From: UKL13-3 sp943369665
GTDB taxonomy: Bacteria; Bacteroidota; Bacteroidia; UKL13-3
Assembly: GCA_943369665.1 (NCBI GenBank)
Contig: CALRNX020000001.1
Span: 372,001-436,000 of the forward strand
Length of the DNA: 64,000 nt
Reading direction: 5' to 3'
Shown here: positions 43,643 through 53,081 of the stretch, piece after piece
Numbering within the stretch: the first letter of the stretch is position 1
How the letters are laid out: each line of letters begins with the position of its first letter
Program-made: the position numbers and the translations under genes
Notes under the pieces: model-generated
What the model saw: only the letters and a program-made list of their open reading frames with translations
What the model was told of the DNA's origin: nothing
The model's database searches: none

Positions 43643-44836
43643 CTATCCTTTTACATCTAACCCTGTTCGCAATTCAGTTAATATTTCTTGATACTTCAAC
43701 TCAAATTCCTCATCTTTTGAAAAGTCCACGTGAATAAACTGTCTCATAAAAGTTGGAATACTTTTTTTTGAAGTCCCCTTACGTAATACAGGAATAAACT
43801 TGGTTTGTGACGTTTGAGCCTCATAAAGCTCTTGATTTATAATTGAATACTCATACCCAACCCCTCCTTTACGTTTATCTGCTTTTAATCTATAATTTGG
43901 AGTAAATATTACAATTATTCTATCTGATTTACTTATAGCTGTTTCTACATAATGAATTAAATTCTTCCCTGGTGTTAAGTCAAACTGATCCAAAATTATT
44001 TCAATATCGTTTTCTATCAACTTCTGAGCGAAAGAACTTACCCATTTTTTATGCTCTTCATCATCCCAAGAGTATGATATAAAAACCTTAGGTTTCCTAT
44101 TTGACTGCCTATTGTTGCTAGTTGTTTTTAAACCTAACATCTTTCGTAATTCTTGAACTTCTTTCGGTTTAAATGAGCTTAAAACATCTAAAATTCTGAA
44201 AATCACATTAAACCTAAGCTCAGTACTTAAGTTAAATAAAATGTCTAAATAGAAAATTTTTCTAGTAGTGCTCTTCCCTTCTTTATTTCTTAATGCTATG
44301 TACTGATTGTAATCAGGAAAATATTGATTGAACTCTTTAACTGTTTGGATAAACCTTGGACCAGAATAATAGGTTGCAGAATCTTCTTTATCATTAATCA
44401 TCTCAAACATCTTGTTATATACTTCTAAGAACATTTGAGGAGAGATGCTTTCATTTCTAATTTTATCTTTTTCTCCTTTGTGAGCTGACCCAATAATTTC
44501 TGGATACTTATTTGGAAAATGATTTGCAAATCCAAATTTATTATTTCCAACAGAGCGCCTCACTAGCTCATCAATAAGAACTTCAAAATTGTCGCCACTC
44601 AATTTATAAAAATTTGCCCTATCTAATTGATATAACCTCTCCAATCGACTAAGAACATTTTTATCATTATATGGATAATTAGAAACCTTTTTCAGAAATT
44701 CACTCTCAAATGTACTTGCGGCAAACGCTAACATCGAATCGTTACTAATATCTTTCTTGCTTGAATACAAAACGTCTAATAGAGTATCCCAATCTTCTTT
44801 AAATATTAATTGATAGATATATTCGTAACTAATCAT
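43643..44836 (-). CDS. SEFIR/TIR-type domain protein with novel helical N-terminal domain
   Basis: About 397 residues from the ATG at 44836; the frame can be extended to a TTG at 44845. The C-terminal 145 residues are a SEFIR/TIR-like domain: PKVFISYSWDDEEHKKWV, IEIILDQFDLTPGKNLIHYVE, KSDRIIVIFTPNYRLKAD and GGVGYEYSIINQELY, where the glutamate in VGYE is the candidate catalytic residue of NADase-type relatives. The N-terminal 240 residues are helical, charged, and not recognised (ATYYSGPRFIQTVKEFN, GKSTTRKIFYLDILFNL). The pattern of sensor plus TIR/SEFIR effector fits an anti-phage protein. It lies in the ddl-PASTA cluster, 9 bases after ddl. Confidence 0.8.
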   Translation of the reverse strand: MISYEYIYQLIFKEDWDTLLDVLYSSKKDISNDSMLAFAASTFESEFLKKVSNYPYNDKNVLSRLERLYQLDRANFYKLSGDNFEVLIDELVRRSVGNNKFGFANHFPNKYPEIIGSAHKGEKDKIRNESISPQMFLEVYNKMFEMINDKEDSATYYSGPRFIQTVKEFNQYFPDYNQYIALRNKEGKSTTRKIFYLDILFNLSTELRFNVIFRILDVLSSFKPKEVQELRKMLGLKTTSNNRQSNRKPKVFISYSWDDEEHKKWVSSFAQKLIENDIEIILDQFDLTPGKNLIHYVETAISKSDRIIVIFTPNYRLKADKRKGGVGYEYSIINQELYEAQTSQTKFIPVLRKGTSKKSIPTFMRQFIHVDFSKDEEFELKYQEILTELRTGLDVKG

Positions 44837-44845
44837 ATCTATCAA

Positions 44846-47521
44846 TTATCTGCTCTTTGCAACGCGTTCCTTACCAAATTCCAGGATCGCATCAATAAAC
44901 TCGTATGGTTTGTAGCCATTTAGGGCACATTGGTGAAAGATCGCAGTTGCAGGTGTCATGCCCGGCAATGAGTTTACTTCAATAAAAATAACCTCCGGTT
45001 TGTTCTTTTTATCAATGCGTACAAAAGCATCTATCCGGCAATATCCCTCAACCTTTAAAACCTTAGCGCCCGCCACCAAAACCTTTTGCACTTCTTTGCT
45101 AATGGCTTTGCGGATGGTCTCCGTTTTATGATAACGGGCCGGTGTTATGTTTTGACCTTGTCCTGCAAGGAATTTTTCTTCCAACGATAAAATTTCTCCT
45201 TCAGCCAATGTTTCCGATGGCTCAAAAGATTCGTATTGCAACTTGCCTTTTTTATCGTAGCTGGTAAGCATCCCTCCCGTAACTTCTAAAAAATGCGCTG
45301 CGTTGTTCTTATCAACAAATTTCTCTACCAAAAAATAGTTCTTTTTCGGAAATTCTTCTTTGGCTTTAAGGCCAAGTTTGGCAGCCAAAGCGGGTGTTAT
45401 GGTAAGATTTGCCCTAAACACACCTTCTGCATAATGCAATAATTCCTGGCGCGTTTTTATCTTTTTTACAGCCGAACTGCAACCGTCATCAGCCGGCTTT
45501 GCAATCAAAGGATAACCTACTTTTTCAATGTCGGCTATAATTTTTTTACTGTCTTTTTTCCACTCGTTTTCGTAAACCAAAAACTGATCAGCTACTAAAA
45601 ATCCATGCTTTTTGAGCAACTGATTGGTGGTGTATTTATTGATCGTTATTTGAGAACTTTCAACTCCCGAGCCGTTAAACGGAATTTTATATTTGATCAA
45701 TTCCTTTTGCACGGTTCCATCTTCACCGGGCCTACCATGCAAGCCAACAAATACCGCATCAGCAAGCTTTGCCAACTCTTTGTAAGTGATTTTTTTTGGT
45801 GCAAACAAATTGGCTTCATTTCCAAAACGTGCAATAATACTTTTACAATCAGCAATGATCTTATCGACAACAGCAGCACGTTTAAAATGTTCTGCTTTTT
45901 CTTTGATATCATCGGCATTGTCCTTTAACATCACATTAATGGGAATCAAATACAATTGATGTTCCCGATCATTACCTGTTACAAAAACAGGAAACGGCTG
46001 ATACTTGGCTGACGATGCTAATTTCTCATAAATATTCCTTCCACTTTCAACTGATATATGTCTTTCGGTTGAATATCCTCCCATAAAAACAGCTACGCGT
46101 TTTTTAACAACTTTAGCGGATTTGTTATTGGTGATCGCATTATCCAATCGGGTCAACAGCTCACGGAAAGCATGATGCACCGGTAGCGTTTGAACACGCT
46201 CGTTAATCGAAGTACGAATGATATAGGTTAAGAACTGTGAAGGATTTAACCCGATTTCGGCAGCCTGGTGAAAGAAAAAAGAAGATGGCATCATCCCCGA
46301 AGTTGTATTCGGATCGTTTAAGAACAATTCTCCTTTTGAATTAATAAATCCATCTATGCGGGCATACACATTAAAATGAAAAAACGAAAACAACTCAACA
46401 CATGCTTTGCGAATCCGTTGCACATCCTTTTCAGGTAAATCAATAGGTGTTATTTTACGCGACAGTCCGGGTAAATATTTGGAACGGTAATCATACACTT
46501 CTTTCCCCTTTACAATTTCGGTAGGTGGCAATGCAATAGGATTGCGGTTTTCATCCTGTAACACAATACACGAGAACTCCCTGCCTTCAATGAATGATTC
46601 AATAAGACATTCGGTTTCACTGTACACACCTTCCAACAAAACATCTTTGTTGGTTTTAAAATGCTTATCCAAAAATGCGATCAATTCATCGGGATGAAAG
46701 ATGGTTTTGTTACCCGCAATCAGGGGTAAACCGATTCCTTCTTTTACATCACTCAGTTTTTGAATAAACATGATCCTATCCAATCCTTGCTTTGCAACCC
46801 ATTCCTTTTGGGTGATACGCTGCATGAAAAAGCTTTTGTTAATGGCTGTTTCAAATTGTGCAAAATCATTCCCTGTAATGACACTTACGCCTACTGAAGA
46901 ACCTTGATTTGCAGGTTTCACCACAAACGGAAAAGTGACTTTGCTTTGAACCTGTTTGAATATTTTTTTAGCATCCCCATGCTGCCATTCGGCTTTGGTT
47001 AATGAACTCCATTTCGGACTGTTGAACCCGGCATGTTGCATCATGCTCTTTTGTACCTTTTTGTGCATCCCGATTGCGGATGGCAAAATCCCGGAGCCTG
47101 TATATGGAATATGATTCCACTCTAATAATCCCTGAATAGTACCGTCTTCCCCAAAACTGCCGTGCAAAGCCAAAAAGGCAAAATCCATTAATGAGCTAAG
47201 CTCTTCTGCCTTGATAACTTTACCCAATGTTGCGGCCATTTTTTTGCCATTATCTTTATAGGCTTCCGTTAAGCTTTCGGCATAGATTTGAATATTGTTC
47301 TTCGAATTCTTCAGGAACTGAACAGGCGGATAAAAATCGCGGATGCTGCCCTTGTATATGTATTCCCAATCGAGTAGGATAAAATTGTTGAAACTATCAA
47401 CAAAAATTGGAACGGCTTCAAACAGCGATTTATCCAAATTATCGTATACGGTTCTGCCTCCGGCAAAACTTACCTCACGCTCGCGCGAATTACCACCAAA
47501 AAAAATCCCGACTTTTATCAT
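44846..47521 (-). CDS. ddl: tandem double D-alanine-D-alanine ligase
   Basis: 891 residues with two complete ATP-grasp Ddl units (about 1-450 and 473-891). Half one: GGNSREREVS, KPANQGSSVGVS (202-213), RIDGF (388-392) and LNDPNTTSGMMP (401-412). Half two: GGYSTERHIS (481-490), KPADDGCSSAVKK (675-687), RIDAF (829-833) and FIEVNSLPGMTP (846-857). The residue aligned with E. coli Glu270 is Asp403 in half one and Glu848 in half two; the one aligned with Ser150 is Ser in half one but Cys681 in half two. The halves may differ in activity or substrate. Role: D-Ala-D-Ala for peptidoglycan. Confidence 0.9.
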   Translation of the reverse strand: MIKVGIFFGGNSREREVSFAGGRTVYDNLDKSLFEAVPIFVDSFNNFILLDWEYIYKGSIRDFYPPVQFLKNSKNNIQIYAESLTEAYKDNGKKMAATLGKVIKAEELSSLMDFAFLALHGSFGEDGTIQGLLEWNHIPYTGSGILPSAIGMHKKVQKSMMQHAGFNSPKWSSLTKAEWQHGDAKKIFKQVQSKVTFPFVVKPANQGSSVGVSVITGNDFAQFETAINKSFFMQRITQKEWVAKQGLDRIMFIQKLSDVKEGIGLPLIAGNKTIFHPDELIAFLDKHFKTNKDVLLEGVYSETECLIESFIEGREFSCIVLQDENRNPIALPPTEIVKGKEVYDYRSKYLPGLSRKITPIDLPEKDVQRIRKACVELFSFFHFNVYARIDGFINSKGELFLNDPNTTSGMMPSSFFFHQAAEIGLNPSQFLTYIIRTSINERVQTLPVHHAFRELLTRLDNAITNNKSAKVVKKRVAVFMGGYSTERHISVESGRNIYEKLASSAKYQPFPVFVTGNDREHQLYLIPINVMLKDNADDIKEKAEHFKRAAVVDKIIADCKSIIARFGNEANLFAPKKITYKELAKLADAVFVGLHGRPGEDGTVQKELIKYKIPFNGSGVESSQITINKYTTNQLLKKHGFLVADQFLVYENEWKKDSKKIIADIEKVGYPLIAKPADDGCSSAVKKIKTRQELLHYAEGVFRANLTITPALAAKLGLKAKEEFPKKNYFLVEKFVDKNNAAHFLEVTGGMLTSYDKKGKLQYESFEPSETLAEGEILSLEEKFLAGQGQNITPARYHKTETIRKAISKEVQKVLVAGAKVLKVEGYCRIDAFVRIDKKNKPEVIFIEVNSLPGMTPATAIFHQCALNGYKPYEFIDAILEFGKERVAKSR

Positions 47522-47656
47522 GTTTATTCCTTACTAAAATAAGGCACCGCCTTGCGCAATGCTATGGACACAAATATATATGCTTTTGGGAAACAATAGC
47601 GGCTGTGGAAATGTTTGCAAATGGTGGCACGGTGTATGTTTTATTATCAAAAAAAT

Positions 47657-47664
47657 TATATTTG
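47657..47664 (+). promoter_or_regulatory. -7 box of the TlpA-like gene
   Basis: TATATTTG matches TAnnTTTG. It lies about 80 bases before the ATG at 47746. No clear TTTG at 19 bases upstream. Confidence 0.4.
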
Positions 47665-47745
47665 GCACCAGGTTGGTTATGCGTTTACAGCGAATTAATT
47701 TTCGATGAACAACAAATAACCATAAATAAAAACCATAAAGATAAA

Positions 47746-48243
47746 ATGAAAGTAATAATCGCATCACTATTTCTTAGTTTAGCAACCATCTGCGTTGCAC
47801 AAAACTCGCAAACCATGCCCGAGATTGTATTGAAAGATATTAATGGCAAAAACAAGAATGTTTCCGAGTATTCAAAATCCGGTAAGATCACCATTATTTC
47901 TTTTTGGGCTACATGGTGTACTCCATGCAAAAAAGAATTGACCAATATTGCTGCGGTATACGATGAATGGCAGGAAAAATATGGATTGGAACTCGTTGCT
48001 GTTTCAACCGACAACTCACGCAATGTGGCAAAAGTAAAACCTTATGTAAATGGACAAGCCTGGGATTTTGATTGCTTACTTGACGTAAACGAAGATCTAA
48101 AGCGTGCATTAAATGCTGTATCCATTCCTTTTACCATTTTATTAGATGCCAATGGCAAAATAGTATATTCTCATACAGGTTATGTTGAGGGGGATGAGTT
48201 TGTATTGGAAGAAAAAATCAAAACCCTATTAGAGAAAAAATAA
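47746..48243 (+). CDS. TlpA-like thioredoxin-fold secreted protein
   Basis: The ATG at 47746 starts a signal peptide (MKVIIASLFLSLATICVAQ) and a 165-residue protein; the frame upstream runs through non-coding DNA. The thioredoxin core is complete: ISFWATWCTPCKKEL with the CxxC active site, then DVNEDLKRALNAVSIPFTILLDANGKIVYSHTGYVEGDE with the cis-proline segment. It reduces or transfers disulfides in the periplasm, possibly for cytochrome maturation. It is monocistronic and ends in a strong terminator. Confidence 0.93.
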   Translation: MKVIIASLFLSLATICVAQNSQTMPEIVLKDINGKNKNVSEYSKSGKITIISFWATWCTPCKKELTNIAAVYDEWQEKYGLELVAVSTDNSRNVAKVKPYVNGQAWDFDCLLDVNEDLKRALNAVSIPFTILLDANGKIVYSHTGYVEGDEFVLEEKIKTLLEKK

Positions 48244-48261
48244 TTGCTCAGCACCGCAAAA

Positions 48262-48299
48262 AAGAAAAGCCTATCCGGATCCGGATAGGCTTTTCTTTT
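48262..48299. terminator. bidirectional terminator between the tlpA-like gene and degP
   Basis: A near-perfect palindrome: AGCCTATCCG pairs with CGGATAGGCT around GATC, with A-rich and T-rich flanks on either side. It serves both convergent genes. Confidence 0.9.
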
Positions 48300-48315
48300 G
48301 GAGAAGACTGTCTAC

Positions 48316-49764
48316 TTAATACGTGTAGAAAGAGTAAAAACCTCTGCTGCCGTTTGCATACAATCCTTCAATGAGTAATTGTCCGCGTGTATTTTCAAAA
48401 TCTTTGATAAAGGTTTCTGCGTTGCTGTATTCCTTTTTATTAAAAGAAGTAATGATAAAATCTTCCGGGATATTCATTTGCCTGAATTTACCGCCACGGA
48501 TATTATTCACTTTGATTCCTGATTTGATTCCATAACGCTCACACTCCACTTTGGATACCGGCTGAAAATCGGCACCCAAACTTTGTGACGTAACGGTATT
48601 TTTACGCATGATAGCCGTATTGCCTTCTTTATTGATAAGCTTGATGTACAACTCGGTTTCCTTGCCTCCGCGCAACAGTGTTAATTTCACTCTATCACCG
48701 GGGCGATGGTAACTCAATTGCTCATCAAAAATAGCTTTGCTGTCAATCAACTTTTCATCTACTTTAAGGATCACATCACCGGCTTTCACACCTGCCAAAT
48801 CACTTGGTCCTTCAGCCAATACCGAATTTACAAACACCCCAAAATTATCGTTTATATTTAGTGTGTTGGCCAACGCGCCATCAATATCTTTTACATCCAA
48901 TCCGATGTATCCACGCTGAACTTCATTGAATTCGATCAAGTCCTTCACTATTTTCTGAACAATGTTTACAGGGATTGCAAAACCATATCCGTTGTATGAA
49001 CCTGTATTGGAAGCAATAGCTGTGTTAATACCAATAAGTTCTCCCGAAGTACTCACCAGGGCACCACCACTATTACCCGGGTTAATAGCCGCATCTGTTT
49101 GAATAAACGATTCAATTGGAAATTTACTGTTTACAATATTGATGTTTCTTCCTTTTGCACTCACAATTCCGGCCGTAACAGTTGACGTAAGGTTAAACGG
49201 ATTCCCTACTGCCAATACCCACTCCCCGATTTTTACATTATCAGAGTTTCCAAAAACAATATTTGGCAGGTTTGCAGCTTCGATCTTTATTAATGCCAGA
49301 TCCGTTGAAGCATCCGAACCAATAAGTTTTGCCTTGTAAGCGTGTTTATTATTATTGGTAATTACCTCTATCTGATTGGCATCTTTTACAACATGCAGGT
49401 TGGTAACGATGTAACCATCTTTACTGATAATCACCCCCGATCCCGAACTGGTAACCGGACCTCTTTGACCAAAAAAATCCATATTCGACCAAAAGTCAAA
49501 AAAAGGATCCGTGTATTGCTGCTGCTGACTCACTGTTTTAATAAACACCACACAGGGCGTTGCAATTTGGGAAGCTTGTATAAAGTCTTCGGATGAAGCC
49601 AGGGCTTGCTTGTATCCAACATTGCTTGATGTTATTTCCTCCGAATTTGTTTGAGAAACATGTTGCTGAAAAACAACATGCTTGGGTAATAACAGGTGAA
49701 ATGTCAATGCACCTAAAATTCCACTGGCAAATGCCAGGGTTACAAATAGAACAGGTTTTTTCAT
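48316..49764 (-). CDS. HtrA/Deg-type periplasmic serine protease
   Basis: 482 residues. N-terminal signal anchor (PVLFVTLAFASGILGALTFHLL), then a trypsin-like domain with the triad His (IVTNLHVVKDAN), Asp (ASTDLALIKIE) and Ser (INPGNSGGALVS), then two PDZ domains (GYIGLDVKDID with GDVILKVDEKLID; and LGADFQPVSKVE with GIKVNNIRGGKF). The plan is that of DegP/DegQ. It handles misfolded proteins in the periplasm. It is the last gene before the terminator; the DUF1573 gene lies upstream by 42 bases. Confidence 0.94.
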   Translation of the reverse strand: MKKPVLFVTLAFASGILGALTFHLLLPKHVVFQQHVSQTNSEEITSSNVGYKQALASSEDFIQASQIATPCVVFIKTVSQQQQYTDPFFDFWSNMDFFGQRGPVTSSGSGVIISKDGYIVTNLHVVKDANQIEVITNNNKHAYKAKLIGSDASTDLALIKIEAANLPNIVFGNSDNVKIGEWVLAVGNPFNLTSTVTAGIVSAKGRNINIVNSKFPIESFIQTDAAINPGNSGGALVSTSGELIGINTAIASNTGSYNGYGFAIPVNIVQKIVKDLIEFNEVQRGYIGLDVKDIDGALANTLNINDNFGVFVNSVLAEGPSDLAGVKAGDVILKVDEKLIDSKAIFDEQLSYHRPGDRVKLTLLRGGKETELYIKLINKEGNTAIMRKNTVTSQSLGADFQPVSKVECERYGIKSGIKVNNIRGGKFRQMNIPEDFIITSFNKKEYSNAETFIKDFENTRGQLLIEGLYANGSRGFYSFYTY

Positions 49765-49806
49765 TCGAATAAAAACTATTAAAATGTAAACAATAAAAAA
49801 TCAGGG

Positions 49807-50901
49807 TTAATTGCTAATGGGTTCTTTGCCGGGAACAACCACCTTTGAGCGAAGGGTAAATGTCTTTTCAGTATTTTTGGGATCATTGGTGATTACGGTT
49901 ATTGTTTCGATCACAATACCATGCATCTTGGAAGAATCAAAGCTAACCACCAATTTTCCTTTGCTTCCTTTTTTCACACTTCCCTTTTCAAATGAAGCTG
50001 TCATACAATTGCATTTGCTGTAATATCCTTTGACAAGCAGATCTGTTTTTCCGGTATTTTCTACGTCAAAAGAGTATGTGCCTTTTTCGCCAAGATATAA
50101 TTCGGGAACAGTCGCATCTTGTTGCTTAACACCAAACACAGGTGCATCAGCACGTTGTTGAGGGGTAAGCTTATCAAAGTTTTGAATGATATTGGCTTTT
50201 ACGATGATCGATTTGTTTTTTAAGGTATCATCATCTGTTACTAAGTAAAAAGTATCTACACGAAGTCCCAGTTTACCGGCCAAAGCACCATTATAAGTAA
50301 TCAATATATTTTCACCATCCTTAGGTGTAATGAGCATATTTTTGGCAAGGGTACGCATTGGGTAGGGCGTAACAACATTGCGAATGGTTATACCTTTTGC
50401 ATTGGGATTATATACACCAATATAAAAGCTATCAATTTTATCTTCTTTTACGGTGAGGTTAATCTCATTGCTGGTCACTCGCAAATTACCTATTGACTTT
50501 GGAAAAATAGCCAACATCTCTTTATCCATAGAGCCTACGGAACCTTCTACGTTCAGCACATAACTTTCAGGAGTACCATTGGTTATAACAGTAAGTGTGC
50601 GCGAAAAGGGCCCGGGCCTGTTTTTAGGATCAAATATTGCTTTCACAAAACCCGAATCGCCAATATTAATAGCAGTCTTGGTATAATCGGAAGTGGTACA
50701 TCCACAACTTGTTAAAATATTCGTGATGCGAACAGGACTTCTTCCCGTATTTACAAAATGGAATACATGAGTCACCGGTCCATCATTCTCTTCGATAATA
50801 CCAAAATTATGAATCGTTTTATCAAATTTCAAAGTCCCACCATTGCCGGCAAATATTACATTTACGGCAAACAACATACATACTGTTAAGATTAGTCTCA
50901 T
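49807..50901 (-). CDS. secreted DUF1573-domain protein
   Basis: 364 residues with a signal peptide (LILTVCMLFAVNVIFAG). DUF1573 is an Ig-like (ASH/HYDIN-type) domain. A first copy covers about residues 20-115 (FDKTIHNFGIIEENDGPVTHVFHFVNTGRSPVRITNI, then SCGCTTSDY), and a second C-terminal copy covers 270-355 (GTYSFDVENTGKTDLLVKGYYSKCNCMT). The conserved cysteine pairs suggest disulfides. The function is unknown; it is abundant in Bacteroidota. Confidence 0.9.
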   Translation of the reverse strand: MRLILTVCMLFAVNVIFAGNGGTLKFDKTIHNFGIIEENDGPVTHVFHFVNTGRSPVRITNILTSCGCTTSDYTKTAINIGDSGFVKAIFDPKNRPGPFSRTLTVITNGTPESYVLNVEGSVGSMDKEMLAIFPKSIGNLRVTSNEINLTVKEDKIDSFYIGVYNPNAKGITIRNVVTPYPMRTLAKNMLITPKDGENILITYNGALAGKLGLRVDTFYLVTDDDTLKNKSIIVKANIIQNFDKLTPQQRADAPVFGVKQQDATVPELYLGEKGTYSFDVENTGKTDLLVKGYYSKCNCMTASFEKGSVKKGSKGKLVVSFDSSKMHGIVIETITVITNDPKNTEKTFTLRSKVVVPGKEPISN

Positions 50902-50979
50902 ATATTTTGAATTCTCATTATGGTTAAAAGGTTGTGATGCAAATGTACACCGATACGTTGCAAAACATTTTATTAAAAA

Positions 50980-51756
50980 TTATGCCAAAGCAAAACTGTC
51001 AGCATCATTGGCAGCTGGGAAAGTGGTCCGCCAATCCGTCAATACTTGTTTGTTCAGCTCAACCTGGGTAATACTTGCCATATTGGGTAATTCGGTGATC
51101 CACTCGCCTTTTGGAGATAAGATTCCACTGTATCCCGAATAGTTTAATCCGGTTCCATCCATTCCAATCCTGTTAACAGCTACCAAATAACTTTGGTTCT
51201 CGATGGCCCTGGCTTGCAACAAAACCCGCCAATGGTGTTCCCTTCGTTCGGGCCAATTGGCAACCACGATCATTGCATCATAATCAAACTGGGATGTTCT
51301 TCGCAACCAAACGGGAAAACGCAGGTCATAACACACTACAGGAAACAATTTCCAGCCATTGAGCTCGATGATGATCCTTTCATTTCCAGCCGAAAAATGT
51401 TCATGTTCATTAGCCATTCGGAACAAATGACGTTTGTTGTAAAACTGCAGGGTTCCGTTAGGGTTCACCCAAACAAACCTATTGTAATATTTACCCTCAT
51501 CCACGATCATCAAGCTTCCGCAAACAGGTGTATTAAGATGAGCAGCTTTGTGTTTCATCCAGGAAATGGTTTCTCCCGACATGGGTTCTGCCAATGAGCG
51601 ATTCATGCTAAAGGCAGTGGTAAACATTTCGGGTAAAACAATAAAATCGGTAGGCGATTCGATCGTTGCAAGCAATTTATCAAACAGGGCAATGTTTTTT
51701 GCTTTGTCTTCCCAATGAAGATCCGTTTGAATAATTGTTGCCCTTAGTGATTTCAT
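50980..51756 (-). CDS. omega-amidase of the nitrilase superfamily (YafV-like)
   Basis: 258 residues with a complete Glu-Lys-Cys triad: FIVLPEMFTTAFSMN, QFYNKRHLFRMANE and FPVVCYDLRFPVWLR. The sequence fits omega-amidases that hydrolyse alpha-ketoglutaramate to 2-oxoglutarate. The aminotransferase gene overlaps by 4 bases upstream, the standard genomic pair of the glutamine transaminase-omega-amidase pathway. The pair lets the cell regenerate methionine from its keto acid and use up the side product. Confidence 0.88.
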   Translation of the reverse strand: MKSLRATIIQTDLHWEDKAKNIALFDKLLATIESPTDFIVLPEMFTTAFSMNRSLAEPMSGETISWMKHKAAHLNTPVCGSLMIVDEGKYYNRFVWVNPNGTLQFYNKRHLFRMANEHEHFSAGNERIIIELNGWKLFPVVCYDLRFPVWLRRTSQFDYDAMIVVANWPERREHHWRVLLQARAIENQSYLVAVNRIGMDGTGLNYSGYSGILSPKGEWITELPNMASITQVELNKQVLTDWRTTFPAANDADSFALA

Positions 51757-52907
51757 ATCTGCAATAGTTTTTCGGCCGCTTGCTCCAGTGTCTCATTGCT
51801 TTTGGCAAAACAAAACCGCAGTACATGGTTGTCCATTTGTTTATGGTAAAAAGATGATACCGGAATGCTCGCGATCTTATATTCCTTGGTTAAACGTTTG
51901 GCCAGATCCAGGTCTTTTTCCTGCGTTATTTTTTGGAAACCCAACAATTGAAAATAGGAACCCAAACAAGGCAACACTTTAAACTTGGAGCCCTTTACAA
52001 GCTTTTGAAAATAATCACGCTTCTGCTGGTAAAAAGAACTTAACCGCAGGTACTCATCTTTGTCTGATAAAAAATCAGCCAATGCATATTGAATGGGGGT
52101 ATTGGTACTGAAAGCCATAAACTGGTGAACCTTGCGAAACTCTACCATTAAGTTAGCGGGAGCCAACACATACCCCATTTTCCAACCTGTAGTATGGTAT
52201 GTTTTGCCAAATGAGGAAACAATGATGCTCCGCTCTGCTAATTTGGGATAACGCGCCACACTCTGGTGTTCGATCTCATCAAAAATAATATGCTCATAAA
52301 CCTCATCGCTCAGGATCACGATCTCTGTTTTATCAACTATTTTTTGCAGTTTCAACATATCCTGAGCCGTTAATATAGTCCCACTTGGATTATGCGGAGT
52401 ATTAATGATGATCATTTTGGTTTTATAATTCACCAATCGTTTCAGTTCATTCCAGTCAACTTTATAATCCGGAAATTTCAGCTCAAAAAAGATTGGACGT
52501 CCACCATTTAACTCAATGGCAGGGACATACGAATCATAACAAGGCTCCAACACGATCACTTCATCGCCTTCGCGCACCACCGCGCTAATGGCTGCATATA
52601 AGGCATGTGTTCCTCCCGGGGTGATGGTTATTTCCGTTTCAGGGTTATACACTGCCGAATACAATGATTCTGTTTTTTCGGCAATGCGTTCGCGCAGGGT
52701 CATTACACCCGGCATCGGGGCATACTGGTTCAACCCTTTTTTCATATAGGTATTTACCAGTTCGATCAATTTATCAGAGCAGGCAAAATCGGGAAAACCT
52801 TGTGCAAGATTGATCGCCTTGTGCTCTGCGGCCAATGCCGACATGACACTAAATATAGTGGTTCCGGTCTTAGGTAATTTAGATTTAATTGTTCCAGAGA
52901 ATTCCAA
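51753..52907 (-). CDS. methionine aminotransferase (class I/II, YbdL-like)
   Basis: 384 residues, PLP-dependent fold type I. Motifs are the N-terminal INLAQGFPDF, the TPGGTHALYAAISAVV region, INTPHNPSGTILTAQD, LSDEVYEHIIFDE and the PLP lysine in VSSFGKTYHTTGWKMGYVLAP. The closest families are YbdL and kynurenine/glutamine transaminases, which move the amino group from glutamine to 4-methylthio-2-oxobutanoate. It is translationally coupled to the omega-amidase. Confidence 0.9.
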   Translation of the reverse strand: MEFSGTIKSKLPKTGTTIFSVMSALAAEHKAINLAQGFPDFACSDKLIELVNTYMKKGLNQYAPMPGVMTLRERIAEKTESLYSAVYNPETEITITPGGTHALYAAISAVVREGDEVIVLEPCYDSYVPAIELNGGRPIFFELKFPDYKVDWNELKRLVNYKTKMIIINTPHNPSGTILTAQDMLKLQKIVDKTEIVILSDEVYEHIIFDEIEHQSVARYPKLAERSIIVSSFGKTYHTTGWKMGYVLAPANLMVEFRKVHQFMAFSTNTPIQYALADFLSDKDEYLRLSSFYQQKRDYFQKLVKGSKFKVLPCLGSYFQLLGFQKITQEKDLDLAKRLTKEYKIASIPVSSFYHKQMDNHVLRFCFAKSNETLEQAAEKLLQI

Positions 52908-53081
52908 CGGCTTTATGATTTAGTTAACGAATGTAAAATACAACGTAAAATAGATTATAACATTACTTCTTACGTAAAATTTGCGTGTTTGATTGATAAT
53001 CAAAACAAAAAACATTTACCCATAAATAAGGTTAAAGTACCTCATTATTGGATATTTGAAAATTACCTGTATTTTTAACAT

